Below the pieces are notes generated by a model that worked only from the letters and a program-made list of their open reading frames with translations, did no database searches and was not told where the DNA came from. This document shows positions 30,404 through 44,100 of a stretch of DNA of 64,000 nt, in pieces (position 1 is the first letter of the stretch; every line of letters starts with the position of its first letter). The translations under genes were made by a program, and so were the position numbers. This DNA is from Silurus meridionalis (Eukaryota > Chordata > Actinopteri > Siluriformes > Siluridae): assembly GCF_014805685.1 (NCBI RefSeq), contig NC_060886.1, positions 29,197,362 through 29,261,361 of the forward strand, in the 5' to 3' direction.

Positions 30404-30725
30404 CACTATATAGACAAAAGTTTGTGGACACCTGACCATAAGATTTGCATTGGTTATAATTAGCTTCTGAGAAGATGGAAGAGGAGACCTGGGGTGCAAC
30501 GAACGTTTAACCCCAAAGCCGTTCAATAGGGTTGAGGTCAAACCACTCAAGATGTTCAACGTCAACTCCAACCCACATCTTCATGTAGCTAGCTTTGTGG
30601 GACAGGTCTCGTAGTTGAATTAAAGGGAATTTTCTTTATAATTCTACCACATGAAATTGTGTGCCTCCAGTTTTTTTGTGGGAAGAGTGAGGTGTTCCAT
30701 TATTTTCTGTCTAAATAGTGTAGTT
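30404..30725. mobile_element. short-TIR Tc1-like nonautonomous element
   Basis: Starts 'actatatagacaaaagtttg', then tggacacctgaccataag. Internal text 'ccgttcaatagggttgaggt' is shared with the other copies. No complete right end. Confidence 0.65.
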
Positions 30726-30849
30726 CTGATTAAAGATTTGTTGATCTTAAACATATAAGCAGTGTAATTATATTTAGAACAAACCTAAAAGCAGCAATCA
30801 TTTTGTAAAACACAAATGATGTGATCACTCAAGCTACTTTACACATACA

Positions 30850-31470
30850 TTTGGTACAGTATTGTATTTTCCTACATTTCTGTAGTGTTGCAGTCTGGAA
30901 TCACAGTGCAACCAGTCACTACCAACAGAAGTCACATGATTAGCTAAATGGAGTTCAGGTGTGGGCAATTAAAGTGTGGTTTCAGTATTAATGCATCTTC
31001 TCCCAGAAAGACCTGAAGTATCACACAGAACATAGGTGTAATTCTGGAAAAAGGATGTAGTATTCTAAGAAAAAAACTAATTTTGGATATCCTGGAGATA
31101 AATTTATTATGAAAACTTGGAAACTATCCACCAAATGACCAGGCAAGGGGAGGATAAGTCCATGGAAGCATTCAAGAAGAGAAAGAAAAGTCTGAAAAAC
31201 CTGAAGAGATCCAGAGTGCACAGGAAACACAGGACAAGCATTACCTAGACTCTCCACAAAGGTTGGTTTTAGATAAAATAAAAAAGCGTGATAAATAGAA
31301 ATTCTTATTTTTTCTGTTACTGTTATTTCTTTGGCTAAATGCTTTTTGATGGCTCAAAGCATGGTCTAAACCCAGGGATAAAGCACACATTTGCTGGAAC
31401 TCTCCCTGAGAAAAGACCAGTCCGTGCAGTGAAGCATGGTGGTGGTTGCATTACTCATTATGGTTGCTCA
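30850..31470 (+). mobile_element. Tc1-like transposon remnant
   Basis: Plus-strand text resembling Tc1 transposase: AGTLPEKRPVRAVKHGGG near 31400, where the KHGGGS block precedes a catalytic stretch. Broken by stops. Parts of it recur inverted and direct at 31700-31830. Confidence 0.55.
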
Positions 31471-31756
31471 GTTACCCGTGGTATCGTGGTTGCTTTTCTG
31501 ACTAGACTGCTATTTTTTATTATTCAAGTTATATAGCCCCAGGACACCCATAGCCTTAAATCTAAAAAAAAAAAAAAAAAAAAAGGTTTTAGCAAAAAAT
31601 GTGTGAGAAATAGAAATTATTTTTTTGTTGTTGTTGTTGCCAGAAAAATATTTGTTGTTTGTTGTTATTTCTTTGGCATTTTGAAGGATAAATGGTCGAA
31701 ATCCAATCATTTTAGCTTAAAAACTCCCTGAGAACATACCAGTCCCCATAGTGAAG

Positions 31757-31794
31757 CATGTACACTGAAAGGATATATTTGTTCACAAAAAGTG
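31757..31794 (+). repeat. 38-base perfect inverted repeat, left copy
   Basis: Starts catgtacactgaaagg and ends caaaaagtg. Its exact reverse complement is at 33623-33660. The 1.9 kb between the copies contains the last three exons of parp14. Confidence 0.9.
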
Positions 31795-31980
31795 AGTTTA
31801 GACCATGCTTTGAGCCCCCCAGAGTTCATTAATAATGGATTATTATGTCTAGATGCACGACGTTCCGATTTAAGTCCATTTCGGTTCCAGGTTCCAACAC
31901 TACATACTGTAGGTACTATATACAAGGCACTCTATTGAGATTTGTGTTAATGAATCATGCAGCTTTTTTCAGTATGACGT

Positions 31981-34900
31981 TCAAGTGAAAGTGATTAAAT
32001 AATCCGGATACGCATGGTAATCTCGGAAAACCACAAAGATGGTGGGATGAGCGGTGTTATCAACGACAGTGTCATACAGATCTGTGCCATTAGCAGATTT
32101 AGCGGGCGCGTCGATCATCAAGGAGTTTCCAAGTGTATAGTCTCCGGTGAGAACTCGGCAGAAATACATGTGCTTCTGTCCTTGTGGATTTGGTACTGAG
32201 TAGGTGTCGCTGGAAGAGTAGCTTGCATTGAGCGCAAAGTACGTGCCTTTTCCATACGCTGCGGCTGCAATGAAAAAATAAAAACAAAGAAATTAGAAAG
32301 ATTATGAGCCTTTGAGAAAATCTGGAAAAAAAACACTGCTCGTTTGGAATATTGTACCATTTTTCCCTGCATAGCTCCGGTTGAACCCATTCTGATTGAT
32401 GTGATTTATTGAATCTTGTCTAGTCCCGTGAAACAGCATCTTCTCGTTGTTCTGATGGCCGTTCATTTGGTCCATATATTGTTTGTTGTTCTGGTAGTTC
32501 TTCCACATGCGAGGATTCTGGATCCGTTTAATCTAGGACAATGAAGATTGTACGAAAATCATGTCAAGAATCAAGAACACGCACAGATGGTTTTTAAATT
32601 CCTCAGGGAAATTCATTTTAAAAAAGGACGAGAGGTACAAAGTTAGACCTCTTAGAAGCTACATACCTCAATAACATTTCTGTTACAGGTTTTTTTAAAC
32701 TCTCCCAGGACATAATTGTAGTCTTTGCTGTTAGCTTGCAGTGGACAAAACTTGTAAAGCTCACCAGGTGCCATGTCGGCCCATTCCTTTGGGAGATTTT
32801 CCGAAGCTGCATTTGGAAAAAAAAATAATCAATTCTATAAATGTAATTTGAATGCGGACAGGTCAGAAGCACCTCTAGTAATATCTCAGATCGGCAGAAA
32901 CGTATTAATTCCCAAGACTATACCATATGTACTTGGATTTACGGTACTAGATCCCGAGTGGGCCAGAGGCAACATGAAAAAGTTGTTTTAGTTGAATAAA
33001 TTTAATTGGAAAAATACTGTAGTCCTGAGGAAACCCATTTCGCCAAAAACAGGAATAAAAATAATAATAATTTCTAGTGTTTCCGACTTTATTTTTGGTA
33101 ATTCCGACTTTATTTCGAACGGATTCCCACTTTCTTTCTCGCAATTTGGTCTCTCTCGTGGTGGTGGAGAGGTCTGAATGGAAGAGGTCAATTTCTGTGA
33201 CTGGGTGTTTTTTTATACACATAACTGGTTTATATCCGGAGGTATTTTCTAAGGGTACAGGACTAATTTGGGTCTGTGGGAGTCAGAATTCTTGCTGGTT
33301 GGTACGAAATCAAATAATTATTTTACTCAATCAAATACAAGATAATTTATAACCTTTCTTTATTGGTTTTCTTTTTATATGCTGTCTCTGTTAAAATAAA
33401 CCTACCATAAAAGTTCATTTGTTTGGAAGGGGATCAAATAATAATTTCCCCCACTGTATATATTTATGCCTATTGATTCGGATTTGTTTGCCTGTTTACA
33501 TTATAATAAACGTCCTTACTCAGCATTTTTCTCTGTTCCCGCTATCGTGCATTTGGTCTGATGAGTGATTTTTAGATTAGTCAATTATGTATGCGCAGTG
33601 GTTTAAAAACATAACGTGTTTACACTTTTTGTGAACAAATATATCCTTTCAGTGTACATGAATCAGCACCACTCTGAAACCTAGCATAATCACCTTGAAA
33701 TAGCTAAGTAACTATCAATAATCGTGAAGCTTTTAACAGTATTTGTGGCCTTTCCAGGCCTTTGGAAAGCAAGAATCTGGATCTACATAAATACATTTTT
33801 TTTTAAATAAGTACCTTTAGTTTTGTCAAAACGCCTGATTTCCATCTGAATCCCACCATTTGCACTCACAGCCGGACCTTCTGGCATTTTGACTTTGTAA
33901 ACTTGTTTCTGAAAAGTGATGTCCACTTGTGGAGACTTTAAATTTAGCCCTTGTTCTAGTTGAAAGTTTGTAGCTAGGTCGAAGCTGTGGTATTGGCCAC
34001 CCTGTTCGTACTGCCAGTCCACCAGCTCAGCGGCTATCTCCATGTTTTTCTTCTTGTTCACATCATCCCTGGTCATTTTCAGCATGTCGTTGATCTCAGT
34101 TACAACCAGCAGGACATCCTTGCTGAGACCCTCGACTCGAAGTGTGACCTTTTCCGGGTCTGCCGCATCGGCCGTCTGAGCCTTAACCTCGCGATCAATT
34201 TTCACACAAACGTCCATGGTTCTTTGCAGCTCCTGAATTCGTTGTTTGTCTTTATCGGACAATCTGAGGATCATTTCGTCGTTGATGGGATGAATAGCCT
34301 GTTCGTGGGAGATTTCCTTTTCAAGAAACTGCTTGGCATCCTCCACTGCACTTTGGGACTGCCCACAGATGGAGAAGAAAACCGCGGTCACCACCTTCTC
34401 CTCAATTACAAAGTCGGTCTCTTGCGATGGCTTGGCGTCTTGGTGCTTGTGGCTCGTAAAAAACGCTTTGGTAAATGCTGCTGCAATGAAAGACAAGTTG
34501 CCAGTTTTGTTTAATACACATTTCTCACATTTAAGAAGAAACAATTTTTTAATGTGACGTTCTTAAACCAGCAAGACGTACAAGTAAGTCTTGACCAGGC
34601 GCTCTCGTTCTTCTGTTTTTCAACAAATTCTCTACTCAGCATACTCTGATGGAAATCGACCAACATGGGGGCCTGAAAGATGACCATGCGCACCGTTTTG
34701 AGGGAAGACTGTGGAGTCTGCTTCAAAAAGATTATTAAAGCATCCATCATGGCATCTGCCACCTGGCCTGGATTAACTCCACCCTGACCTGTAAGAGGTA
34801 GAAATTTATTTTCTTCGGAGAACACGTTTTTCATGGTCCTTCAACGGAGGCCCATGAAGGTCAACCGGTAAGAGATCATGTGTATGAATGCAAACTAGAG

Positions 34901-35129
34901 GTTGTACTGTATTGGATAAGGTTGTATTGTAATAACGCTCGTAATTCGATGAATCAGCAATTACTGGCATTGTACAGAATATATATAACGCATACCTGCA
35001 CAATTTTGTACAATACTCTATATATTCATAGTTCTATTTTTCTATAATCGTAATGAGTGGTCTGCTATAGAGCTCTAAGCTCTGACCTGAAACCTATTGA
35101 ACACCTTAGGGATAAATTTGAATGAATAA

Positions 35130-35164
<35 letters not shown>

Positions 35165-38100
35165 ATATGGTAAGATTCACTGCAGATGCACATCCCTCAT
35201 ATAAGATATAGATACATCAAGCATCCTAAATCCTTTATATACTATATTTTGTGCTGGAGCTCACCTGTTGAAAAGGCAGGGAAGGCAACAGACGTGAACC
35301 CGTGCTTCACAGACATTTCTAATGATTGCATGACTCGTTTTTGGATTGTCCCAAGATTGCTTTTTGCTGAAACGTGGATGATTTTTTTGCATTGCAGGTT
35401 GCCTTGCTGAGTCATTATCAGTCCCTGGTTTTGTTGTGCGCCTGTCAGTGCGTAATGTGACATTAGTATTGAGTCAATATTAACAGGAAACATTTAGATA
35501 CGTTTTTCTGCTATATTTGGAGTCTGGTTTTATTCAGTCATGTGAACGGTTCTCACCTAGTTGAAGGCACTCGGCTTCAACGGTCGGTCCGGCTCCGCCT
35601 AAAATAGCCTTTGAGACACCTGAATAATGAGAGATACTAACTGAGTGTCTGGCAGATAACAGTTGTAACCGTTATTTTAGTGTCTTTGGTCACCAAAAGC
35701 ATTATTTTCCCAAAAGGATCCCAAGTATTACCTACCCGATTTCAGTGTAAAATTCTCATTGGACGAGTTCACAATGACATCGGTTTTCTCCTTAGTGATG
35801 TCACCACTGAGAACCTGAATCACAACTCCTCCCATTGTAGTCTCATAAATCCCTGCTTTTGGTGAAGTGACCTTCGAAAACGGGCCTAGAATTTAATCAT
35901 AAACATGAAATAATCCTCTGAAAGCTACCAGAATGCTACGTATTTTGTGCGTGCTTTTAGATAACAGGTTTAAAAAAAAAAAACCTTTGTTTGAGCCACT
36001 TGCTGAGGAAGGCTGGAGGTTAAACTTTTTGTTGAATTCATCTGTAAAAGCCTGGGAATAAAAAACAATATAAAAAAATTTATTAGTATGACCATATGGT
36101 TAGAATATAAAAAAAGGTCTAGGCACTATTCCCCATTTCACACATTTTTTACGTAAAGAAACTCTAGAAAATCCACCCTCGTCACATACAAAGTCCTCGA
36201 TATTCTTAGTCCTTCCTACTTATTCTTGGATCTCCCTTTCCCCATCCCGCTCTTTAGCCTTCCATTTAACCTTAGATGGGTCGAGGACAGAGCCTTAAGA
36301 TTATAACCACAAATTTGGGACTCCCTATCGTTTCAGAACTTCTTGACATTTAATCTTGACTTTATTACAAATTATAAGCAACTCTGCTAAGTTTGGGAGG
36401 TGGTAGCTTAGTTGTTTAGGCATTGCACTTTGTCTCCAAAAATCGTGTTCAGATCCCAGCTACACCAATCTGCCACTCCTGGGCCCCTGAGCAAAGCCCT
36501 TAACCCTTAACGGCGTCTTACCATTTTCTTGCTTACCCTCTTAATAATGGTTTTGTTCATTATTCTATATTGTTTCAAGCTTTATTTCTTCGTCGTTGAT
36601 TTTGTGTATTTGTTTTCACTATAGGTTATAGTAAGTACTATGAGGTGGTATCAAAATGTTTCGAGACTAGCTCTGTTTCCAAGAAAGTACTTTATCTACG
36701 TTTACACACTATCACCTTTAAAATAGTTCCCTTGCAAAGCAATACTGCGCTCCCAGAGTTCTGCCGCTTCTGTAATGTGTCCTGGAAGTCTTTTTTTCAA
36801 AGCATGTCAAGCACCTTCTGCGAGTCGCGTTGGATCGCCGCACTGGAGTCAAATCGGCAAGCTTTCAGCCAGATATTCATGTTTGGGAAGAGGGCGAAGT
36901 CCGCAGGAACCAAGTCTGGTGAGTAGGATGGGTGCGGAAGTGATATCATGTGGATTGTTCTCTGATAATCATCATGCACATGTTGCCAAATGGTTTTGAC
37001 ATTTTCGGGGGTTGAGCTCTTGAAGGTCTTCCTGATTTCTTGTCATCTTCCAGTGAGTGCCACTCGAAACACCTCGAACAAACTCGTTGCAGCCTCTCCG
37101 TATGTCAAATATGTCATGTCAAATGTCTCTGTGGCAGATTTGCAGAATTTCACACCAAATTTCACTTTAGCTCTTTGCTCTAGGTTGCTGTCCATGAGGA
37201 AATTGCAGACTTGGTAACGTGGTCAGAATAGCACTATAGTCTCAAAACGTTTTGATAACACCTCGTATTTTACAAAGAGTAATTAGTAGTAGTTCAGTTC
37301 ACTCTCTGGAACTCATGACTTACCTGGATAGTTTGATGGTCACTAGGGTGGAGAGCAATCATCACTTCTTCGACATGGCGCGACGTCCTGTTTTTGCTAA
37401 ACTTAAGAATTCCATCTAGCATAATGGAGGCCACCAGCGGCTTTGGAAAACCCAAGTTCCCTGTTCCAATAGCAGGGAAAACAATAGATCTCTGTTTCTG
37501 CTGTTCCGCCCGACCTAAACAATCGTCTATGATACCTTCCAACTGCAGACAGCAGGGACCATTGGAAATATGTTATATACAGCACTATAGAAAGAAAACA
37601 CATATAGAGGAGAATGGAGAAGCCATACCGTCTTATCAGAACCTTGACCCTGGTTCCAGTGTGGGGCTACGGCATGGAACACCAGTTTGTTCTTTAGATT
37701 GCATCCAGGAGTGACAAAGATGGCTCCATTTTTTGCAGGGCCTGTACCCTGCTGGTTAAGAAGTATCTGAATCTGGGGTCCTGCTGCAGTGAGAATGGCT
37801 TGTGCAACGGCTCCATGGTTGAGGGCCAAGTCGGCTGATACAGAGTTCACGACCACATCCAACTAACGACAAAACAACAAGAGATGTGGCAAAACCACGA
37901 GACTTATAATAGTTTAGAAAGAGTATGCAAAGTAATAGGACTGTAACTTACTGAGGTGTCTTGAATGTTGCACTTTTCAAGAGTAATAGTCAACCCTTCG
38001 TTCGTCTTGACAGTCTGAGGAGACCCTTGGTTCGAGGGGGTGGATGGTTTTGGGTGCTGAGGTTGGCTGCTGGAATTGCCCTCAAATGTTGGGCCCTGAC

Positions 38101-41100
38101 TTGTGGAACTGCCCCCGTACACATTTTGCACTGCAGCTTCCAAAGCCTCAATGGTTTTTTCATTTTTGTCAATCAAATGGACCTCCTTTAAGCACGTGTC
38201 CCCGTTCATGAGCTCAAGGAATTCTTTCAGTGCGGCAACGATCGTGTCTGCACAAAGGCCTACCGGGAAACCGAGGGTACCAGAACTAATGGCTGGTATC
38301 GCCAATGACTCGCAATTCTCTCGGTCAGCAAGGTTCAGACTCCTCCTTACAGCGGTTTTCAATAGGTTCACTGCTTTCTGAGGATCGGAACTATCATAGT
38401 ATGGCCCTACTGCATGAATTACATGCTTGTAAGGCAAGTTACCAGCTTCGGTAATGACCACGTCGCCTGTATTCAGCTTTCGCTTTTTAATAATCTGTTT
38501 ACAGGCTTCCTGCAGTTGTGGTCCTGCAGCGTCTGAAAGTGCTTTTGATAGACCGCCGCTCAGTTCGAGCTTGTCATTGGCTGCGTTCACTATGGCATCT
38601 ACAGGATAGGAGCACATGTCCCCTTTGTTGACAACAATCTCCACTCCGTCGGGGGTACGAACTCTCTTTTTTCCATTAGGTTTTAAAGAAAAAAGGTCGT
38701 GTTCCTCTACAATGTCGATCACACACCCCGTTTGGCGCTTGGCTGTTTCGAGGATGGTAAATTCCTTGTTCTTAAAATACTTCTTGGCACCAGGCTTATC
38801 TATTTTGAAGCTGGAGCAGTAAATCGACGAAAGTAAGCTCTCGAAGGCAAGCTTGCAGTCAGAGACACAAAGCCTAGCGCCACTCAATAAGATTGTATCG
38901 TTCTCAAAGCTGATCTTGATGTTGTTTTTCTCAAGTTCACACCAATAGTCCCTTCTGTGCTTCTGAATAAAATTCACAATCATCTTATCAGTCCGCAGGG
39001 TCACGGTAATGTGGGAATTGTTCAGAACGTAATCAGACAGCTGTTTTTGAGCTAACTGCACCGATTCACTAAATCCAGAAATAACAACTTGGCTGTCTGA
39101 TGTGTTGATTAGAATTGTCATTAAAGACGAATTGACTCTGTTACTTAATTCGTCGACAAGATCGTACCATCCTGCCTTCCTGAGCACGCTCGGATCCTTT
39201 ATGTCGATGCTTGCTTGACTTAATTGCATTCTCAGCTGATCTCTGCTGTCTTTTAAGGTCTTCTCTGTCTTAGCAACAATATATACCTGTTCTTCCTTAA
39301 TTTCCAATGATGCATGGATTCCTTTCGATAAGAACAGTTCTTTGGTCAATTCCTCAATGTTACTCAAAATCAGAAACTGAACAATCGATCGGTCGAGGTC
39401 TACCAGTCCCTTATTTAAGCCCAAAACCTCCTGCAAAATCTTACTCTTTGCCTCTAAAACATCTTGCCTTATCCCAAAAAGAAGTACATTTTGACCTGAA
39501 GCGTTGTATCTCAGCTTGAGTTCTGGAAGGCCCTGGCTGAATTCGTTCTCCAAACCACCCTTCATAATGAGCTCATAAAAAGAAGGACTAATAGAGACCT
39601 CGTCTTCAATGCTGTTCTTCTCTCTTTGGATTCTTTGAGTAACCACATTAACAGTACTCTGTAAAACATCCCCAATTCTTTGTACATCGCCTGCAAGGCC
39701 TGCCACGATTATCGTTCCTTGACCTTCCTGAAGGATCATAGTAACAGGTTCAGACGACAATTTTTTTAAAAGTTCTGCCTCCAGTTCCGCCCAAGCATCT
39801 CTCTCAATCTTGATTTCTACTGAACTATATTCGGACATCGCAGTAGTGAACTCAGCAGAGGCCTTCTCCCGCCACGTCTGGATGAGTTTCCTCGTCTGAA
39901 CACCTTGCTGAAGGATGGAAGCTAGAGGACTGATTCTTACAGCTGGCTCTTGAAACTCCACATGGCATAAATGCTGATGCATGAGTTTCATGATTGGGTC
40001 CAATATTTTTTGGTGTTCTTGGAGAAATTTCCAGACAGACTTATCAATATTTTCGATGAAAGATTCTGGAAGTTTTAACATGGGCCTGTCTTTACCATAG
40101 AGTGCCACTCCCAGTGATTCATAGTATGGAAAAACTTTGACAAGGTGGTTTTTTCGAATCTCATGCTGTTTCCCGAGAACTTTCTTCACAACTGGAAAAA
40201 CAAACATGGATACAATTTACAAGATATCAATTTAGTTGCAAGCTTAAAAGTGCGTCACATCATAATATTTCATATGGATATAGTTACCTTCATTATTTTG
40301 AAATGTAATTATAGCTGATCCGTCATCTTCGAGCATTTTCACGTCTCCGTCTATGTCCCCATACTTTTCAAAATAAAGACTGATATAGTCCGAGTTTATG
40401 TCTGAAGTTAAATCTTCTACTTTCACCTTTGCAGTCGTCTCAAGTGGACTGATTTCTAGATTTTTCCTCTTGAACATTGAGTACTCTGGACAAGCCTCAA
40501 TGAATCGCACTGCGTCTAAAGTACAGAAAAATGTAACATTCACTTTAGATGAAATGATCGTTATTGGTTAACGTTATTGAACGTTAGTCTTGTAGGTAGT
40601 TTTATGTTTCCTTTTATACAATAGGTTTCGAGACTGGCTTTGTTTACAAGAAAGTACTTTATTTATCTACACTTGCACACCATCAACTTTAAAATGGTCC
40701 CTCTGCTTGTAGTGAGATCATGCGGATTGTTCTTCGACGATCATCATGCACAAGTTGTCGAAGGGTTTCGACAATTTCGGGTGTTGAGCTCGTTAAAGCT
40801 TTTCAATATAACTTCGTATCGTGATCCTCAGTGTGCCGATCGTGCTGATGTTTGACATCAATCTGATTTCTCACTAACTAAATGAATGTTAAACATTTTC
40901 CAGACAATTCTGACAGAAATTCCAAAACGTAACATGTACAAGCGCTTTCTACTCCATACCACCTAAAAAAGACAATGTCTTATAAACATGTCAAATAAAC
41001 AACAACTGTCCCGTGACACCCGGGTTCTATTCCTTATTCATTTTCTATGGACCAGAAAAGTGCATTTAGACTGGCTATAATTTACAACCACGAATACACC

Positions 41101-44100
41101 AATAAAAGTGTGTTTTTTATGTCTTTGGATTAATGGTTCACCTTTGCTGCGAGTAAACGTAACCACAGCGCAGCCACACTCTGGGATGACTTCAATCTCT
41201 TTCGACTCGGCGTCCCTTTGAGAATGTTCTCCACCAGCATATTCAGGAATTCAATTTTCAGGTTCTGAATGTTTCGGATGACAGCTGACGTGTGAGATGA
41301 CTCCTCGATGTGTTCGTCCGCTTCGTCTATAGATGAGGTTGGCTTTTCCTCTTCTTGAGGCTGTTCTTCTGCAAAGGACAACACGCATGCCTAGTCATTC
41401 TCAACCTTGTTAGGATCAGATTGGACCAGTTTTCAAGTTATAATATGTAGAAAATCACTAGTTCTTTCTGTTTATTTTATATCCTCAAACACAGCTATTT
41501 AACACAACAAAAGTAACTGTCACCATTTTAATTCTGAAGGTCTTGAAAAAAATAAATGTGACATCTGTGGTGCTACGGGACAAATTTGACCCGCCAAGTT
41601 TATTGATTGTCATTTGCATCCATGCATCATATAAAAGTGATGGGTTGCTCTGTATATCAAATTTGGCTCAACTACACACATCACAGTTACAGCTTACCCC
41701 ATCCTCCACCCACCCTGTCTTCTGAGTGCACAAATTACATCTTTTCGTGTGGAATATTGATACTCATCGTTTTTGGGGGTGTGGTGTGACCAATATGACA
41801 GAATTGTCTGAACATTGTTATCGCTGTTGCGTTATCAGTTTCATTTTGCATTTCAACATGAGCAAGAGATTCAGTGTCTTTGGGCTGTGCTCTTCATCAG
41901 ATGTGTCTTCTTGTTCAGGATCACATTTCACATCATCCTCAGACACATCCTCCCCACTGTCTCTTTGTTCAATATTACTTTTATGACCAAAGATATGATC
42001 AATAACCTCACATACAGCTCATAGATTCAGTGCATGTACAACCGTTGTGAGCAAAAGAAATGAAAGTGAATGTAACTGAGGATAATATTTCGGTGGATTA
42101 TTTATATAAAAGAATGAGCCTTTCTCATTATCAGGAGCAATAACCATATTTACACCATATTTACACCCGTGACATGGTTTAGAACAGATTATAAACGCTA
42201 CAGAAGCCAATATGGCCATCCATATTCTCCACCACTTCTCCAACATAGGTGGAGCCTGGAGGCATGGACCTTGAGGCACAATTAAAAACACTACCAATGA
42301 TCTGGAAATGCCTAGAGTACACAAAGCATATCTTTGGACTGAAGGAGGAAACCCGAGATGGAACATGCAATCTGTGACATTCGACCCCCCAATCCCAGGT
42401 TCCCATAACAGTTTTCACCTCTAGGGGGAAGTATTAACAAACAATTTCTTCTTCCTCTGGCTGCTCCCATTAGGGGTCGCCACAGCAGATCATCCGTCTT
42501 CATACCCCCCTGTCCTTTACACCTGCCTCTTTCAATCCAACTACTTGCATGTCTTCCCTTACCATATCAATGAACCTCCTTTTTAGGCCTTCCTCTTTTT
42601 TTCCTTCCCGGTGGCTCCATCCTCAGCATTCTAATACCGATATACCCCATGTCCCTCGTCTACACATGTCCAAACCATATGAACAAACAATTTAAAAGAG
42701 GGAAAAATGACTTACCTGTTTGAACTGCGCCAAATGTAGGCGTTGTTTCCTGAAAAACAAATGTTTTTGGGCATCTATTGTAACAAGTTTTTAAATCACA
42801 TATTTGTATCCCGCATAAATTTACATTCATCTTTGAAGTGGAAAGGAACATCAGATCAAATAATCACCTGACTAGGTTTGGCCTCATCTGGAGAAAGATA
42901 AACATCGAGGCTCAGGAGGTCTTTACCGAGCTTAATTCCATGCCCTTGCTTCTCGAGAACGTTTCGGCGCACTGGAACATGGCGAAAAAAACGAAAGGTG
43001 CATTAGATACCATGTAAGAGTTCTTTCTCATTTTTGCCATACTTTTTGTATTTTTCATATTTAACACTGCTCGTCCAAAAACCAGATATAAAATAAATAA
43101 ATATCTGAGCTGAGAAAAACATCCCGATCTCTATACCAGACTGCATCGCACTCACAGTCGAACATGGAGGTGGAACCTTAATGGTTTGGGGTTTGTTGTG
43201 AAGCAGGAAAGGTCTGGATTCAGCCTGGACTGCGGCTAATGGGACTTCACCATACAACAAAACAATGACCTGAAGCGTACAAGCGTACATCCGCTCCGTA
43301 AGCGTTATTTAGAGAACAGATGTTCAGCAGGGGTCACCAACATGGTGCCCGCTGGCACCAGGTCGCCCGCGGGCCTTTTCTAAAAATAGCTCACCATAGC
43401 GCCACTTACCAGTGAGCTTCATCTCTCTGTTTATCTTCATCTATCTGTTTATCTGTTATTTCAGAAATGTGTGTCAAACTGGTAGCCCTTCACATTAATC
43501 GGTACCCAAGACGTAGCTCTTAGTTTCAAAAGGTTTGGTGACCCCTGATTTAGAGTGTTATCTATAATTGCCCAGTCGCTGCACCTAAATCCTAATGAAC
43601 TGCTCTGGGGGGTGAACTGAATCAACTGGAGACATGGCGAAAGTATTTCAGCCGAACGTTTGGAGAAAAACAAACCGTTCGGGTTGCCAAGAGTGTGTTC
43701 TTTATGCTAAAGGAGGATTCAGTGGCTATATAATAGAAATCTGTAGTATATTTGTTTGGTAAATCTTCATACCATAAAATGACCCATGTGTTGTGTAGTT
43801 AATAAACATTTAAATGGAAGATTTATTTGTACACCAAAAATCCTAAGGGTTAACTAGTAGATGATGTGAATAGATGTGGACATGTTCCCTTGATGGCATC
43901 AAGCCAGCATAGAGGAACAATAAAAGTTCTTATACTTTCAAAAGTCTGTGTTCAAGGCTTGTTCTAGACTGGATTTGAACGCAATAACGTGTTATAACTG
44001 TTATATTATTATTAAAAGATTTTTTTGGTAATATTTCTGGTACCTTCTTCCGTTTTGAAGCGCACGATCGCTCTGTTTCCGTCCGAAACCTCGAACCGAA

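Larger units (their letters stand above)
29264..31980. other. intergenic region between esyt3 and parp14 (tail to tail)
   Basis: Holds the esyt3 3' UTR of unknown length; no clear AATAAA lies near the stop. Then come two short-TIR elements (29661, 30404), Tc1-like remains (30850-31470) and an inverted-repeat cluster. No further gene. Confidence 0.5.

Noticed and set aside
37952..40191. Treating the 2.2 kb parp14 exon as a separate intronless gene
   Set aside because: Both ends have consensus splice sites in phase with neighbouring macrodomain and RRM exons.
41130..41384. Reading the whole 41.1-41.4 kb frame straight through as the parp14 exon
   Set aside because: The second half then loses the conserved RRM text and leaves in the wrong phase for the next exon, so a frame break is the better reading.
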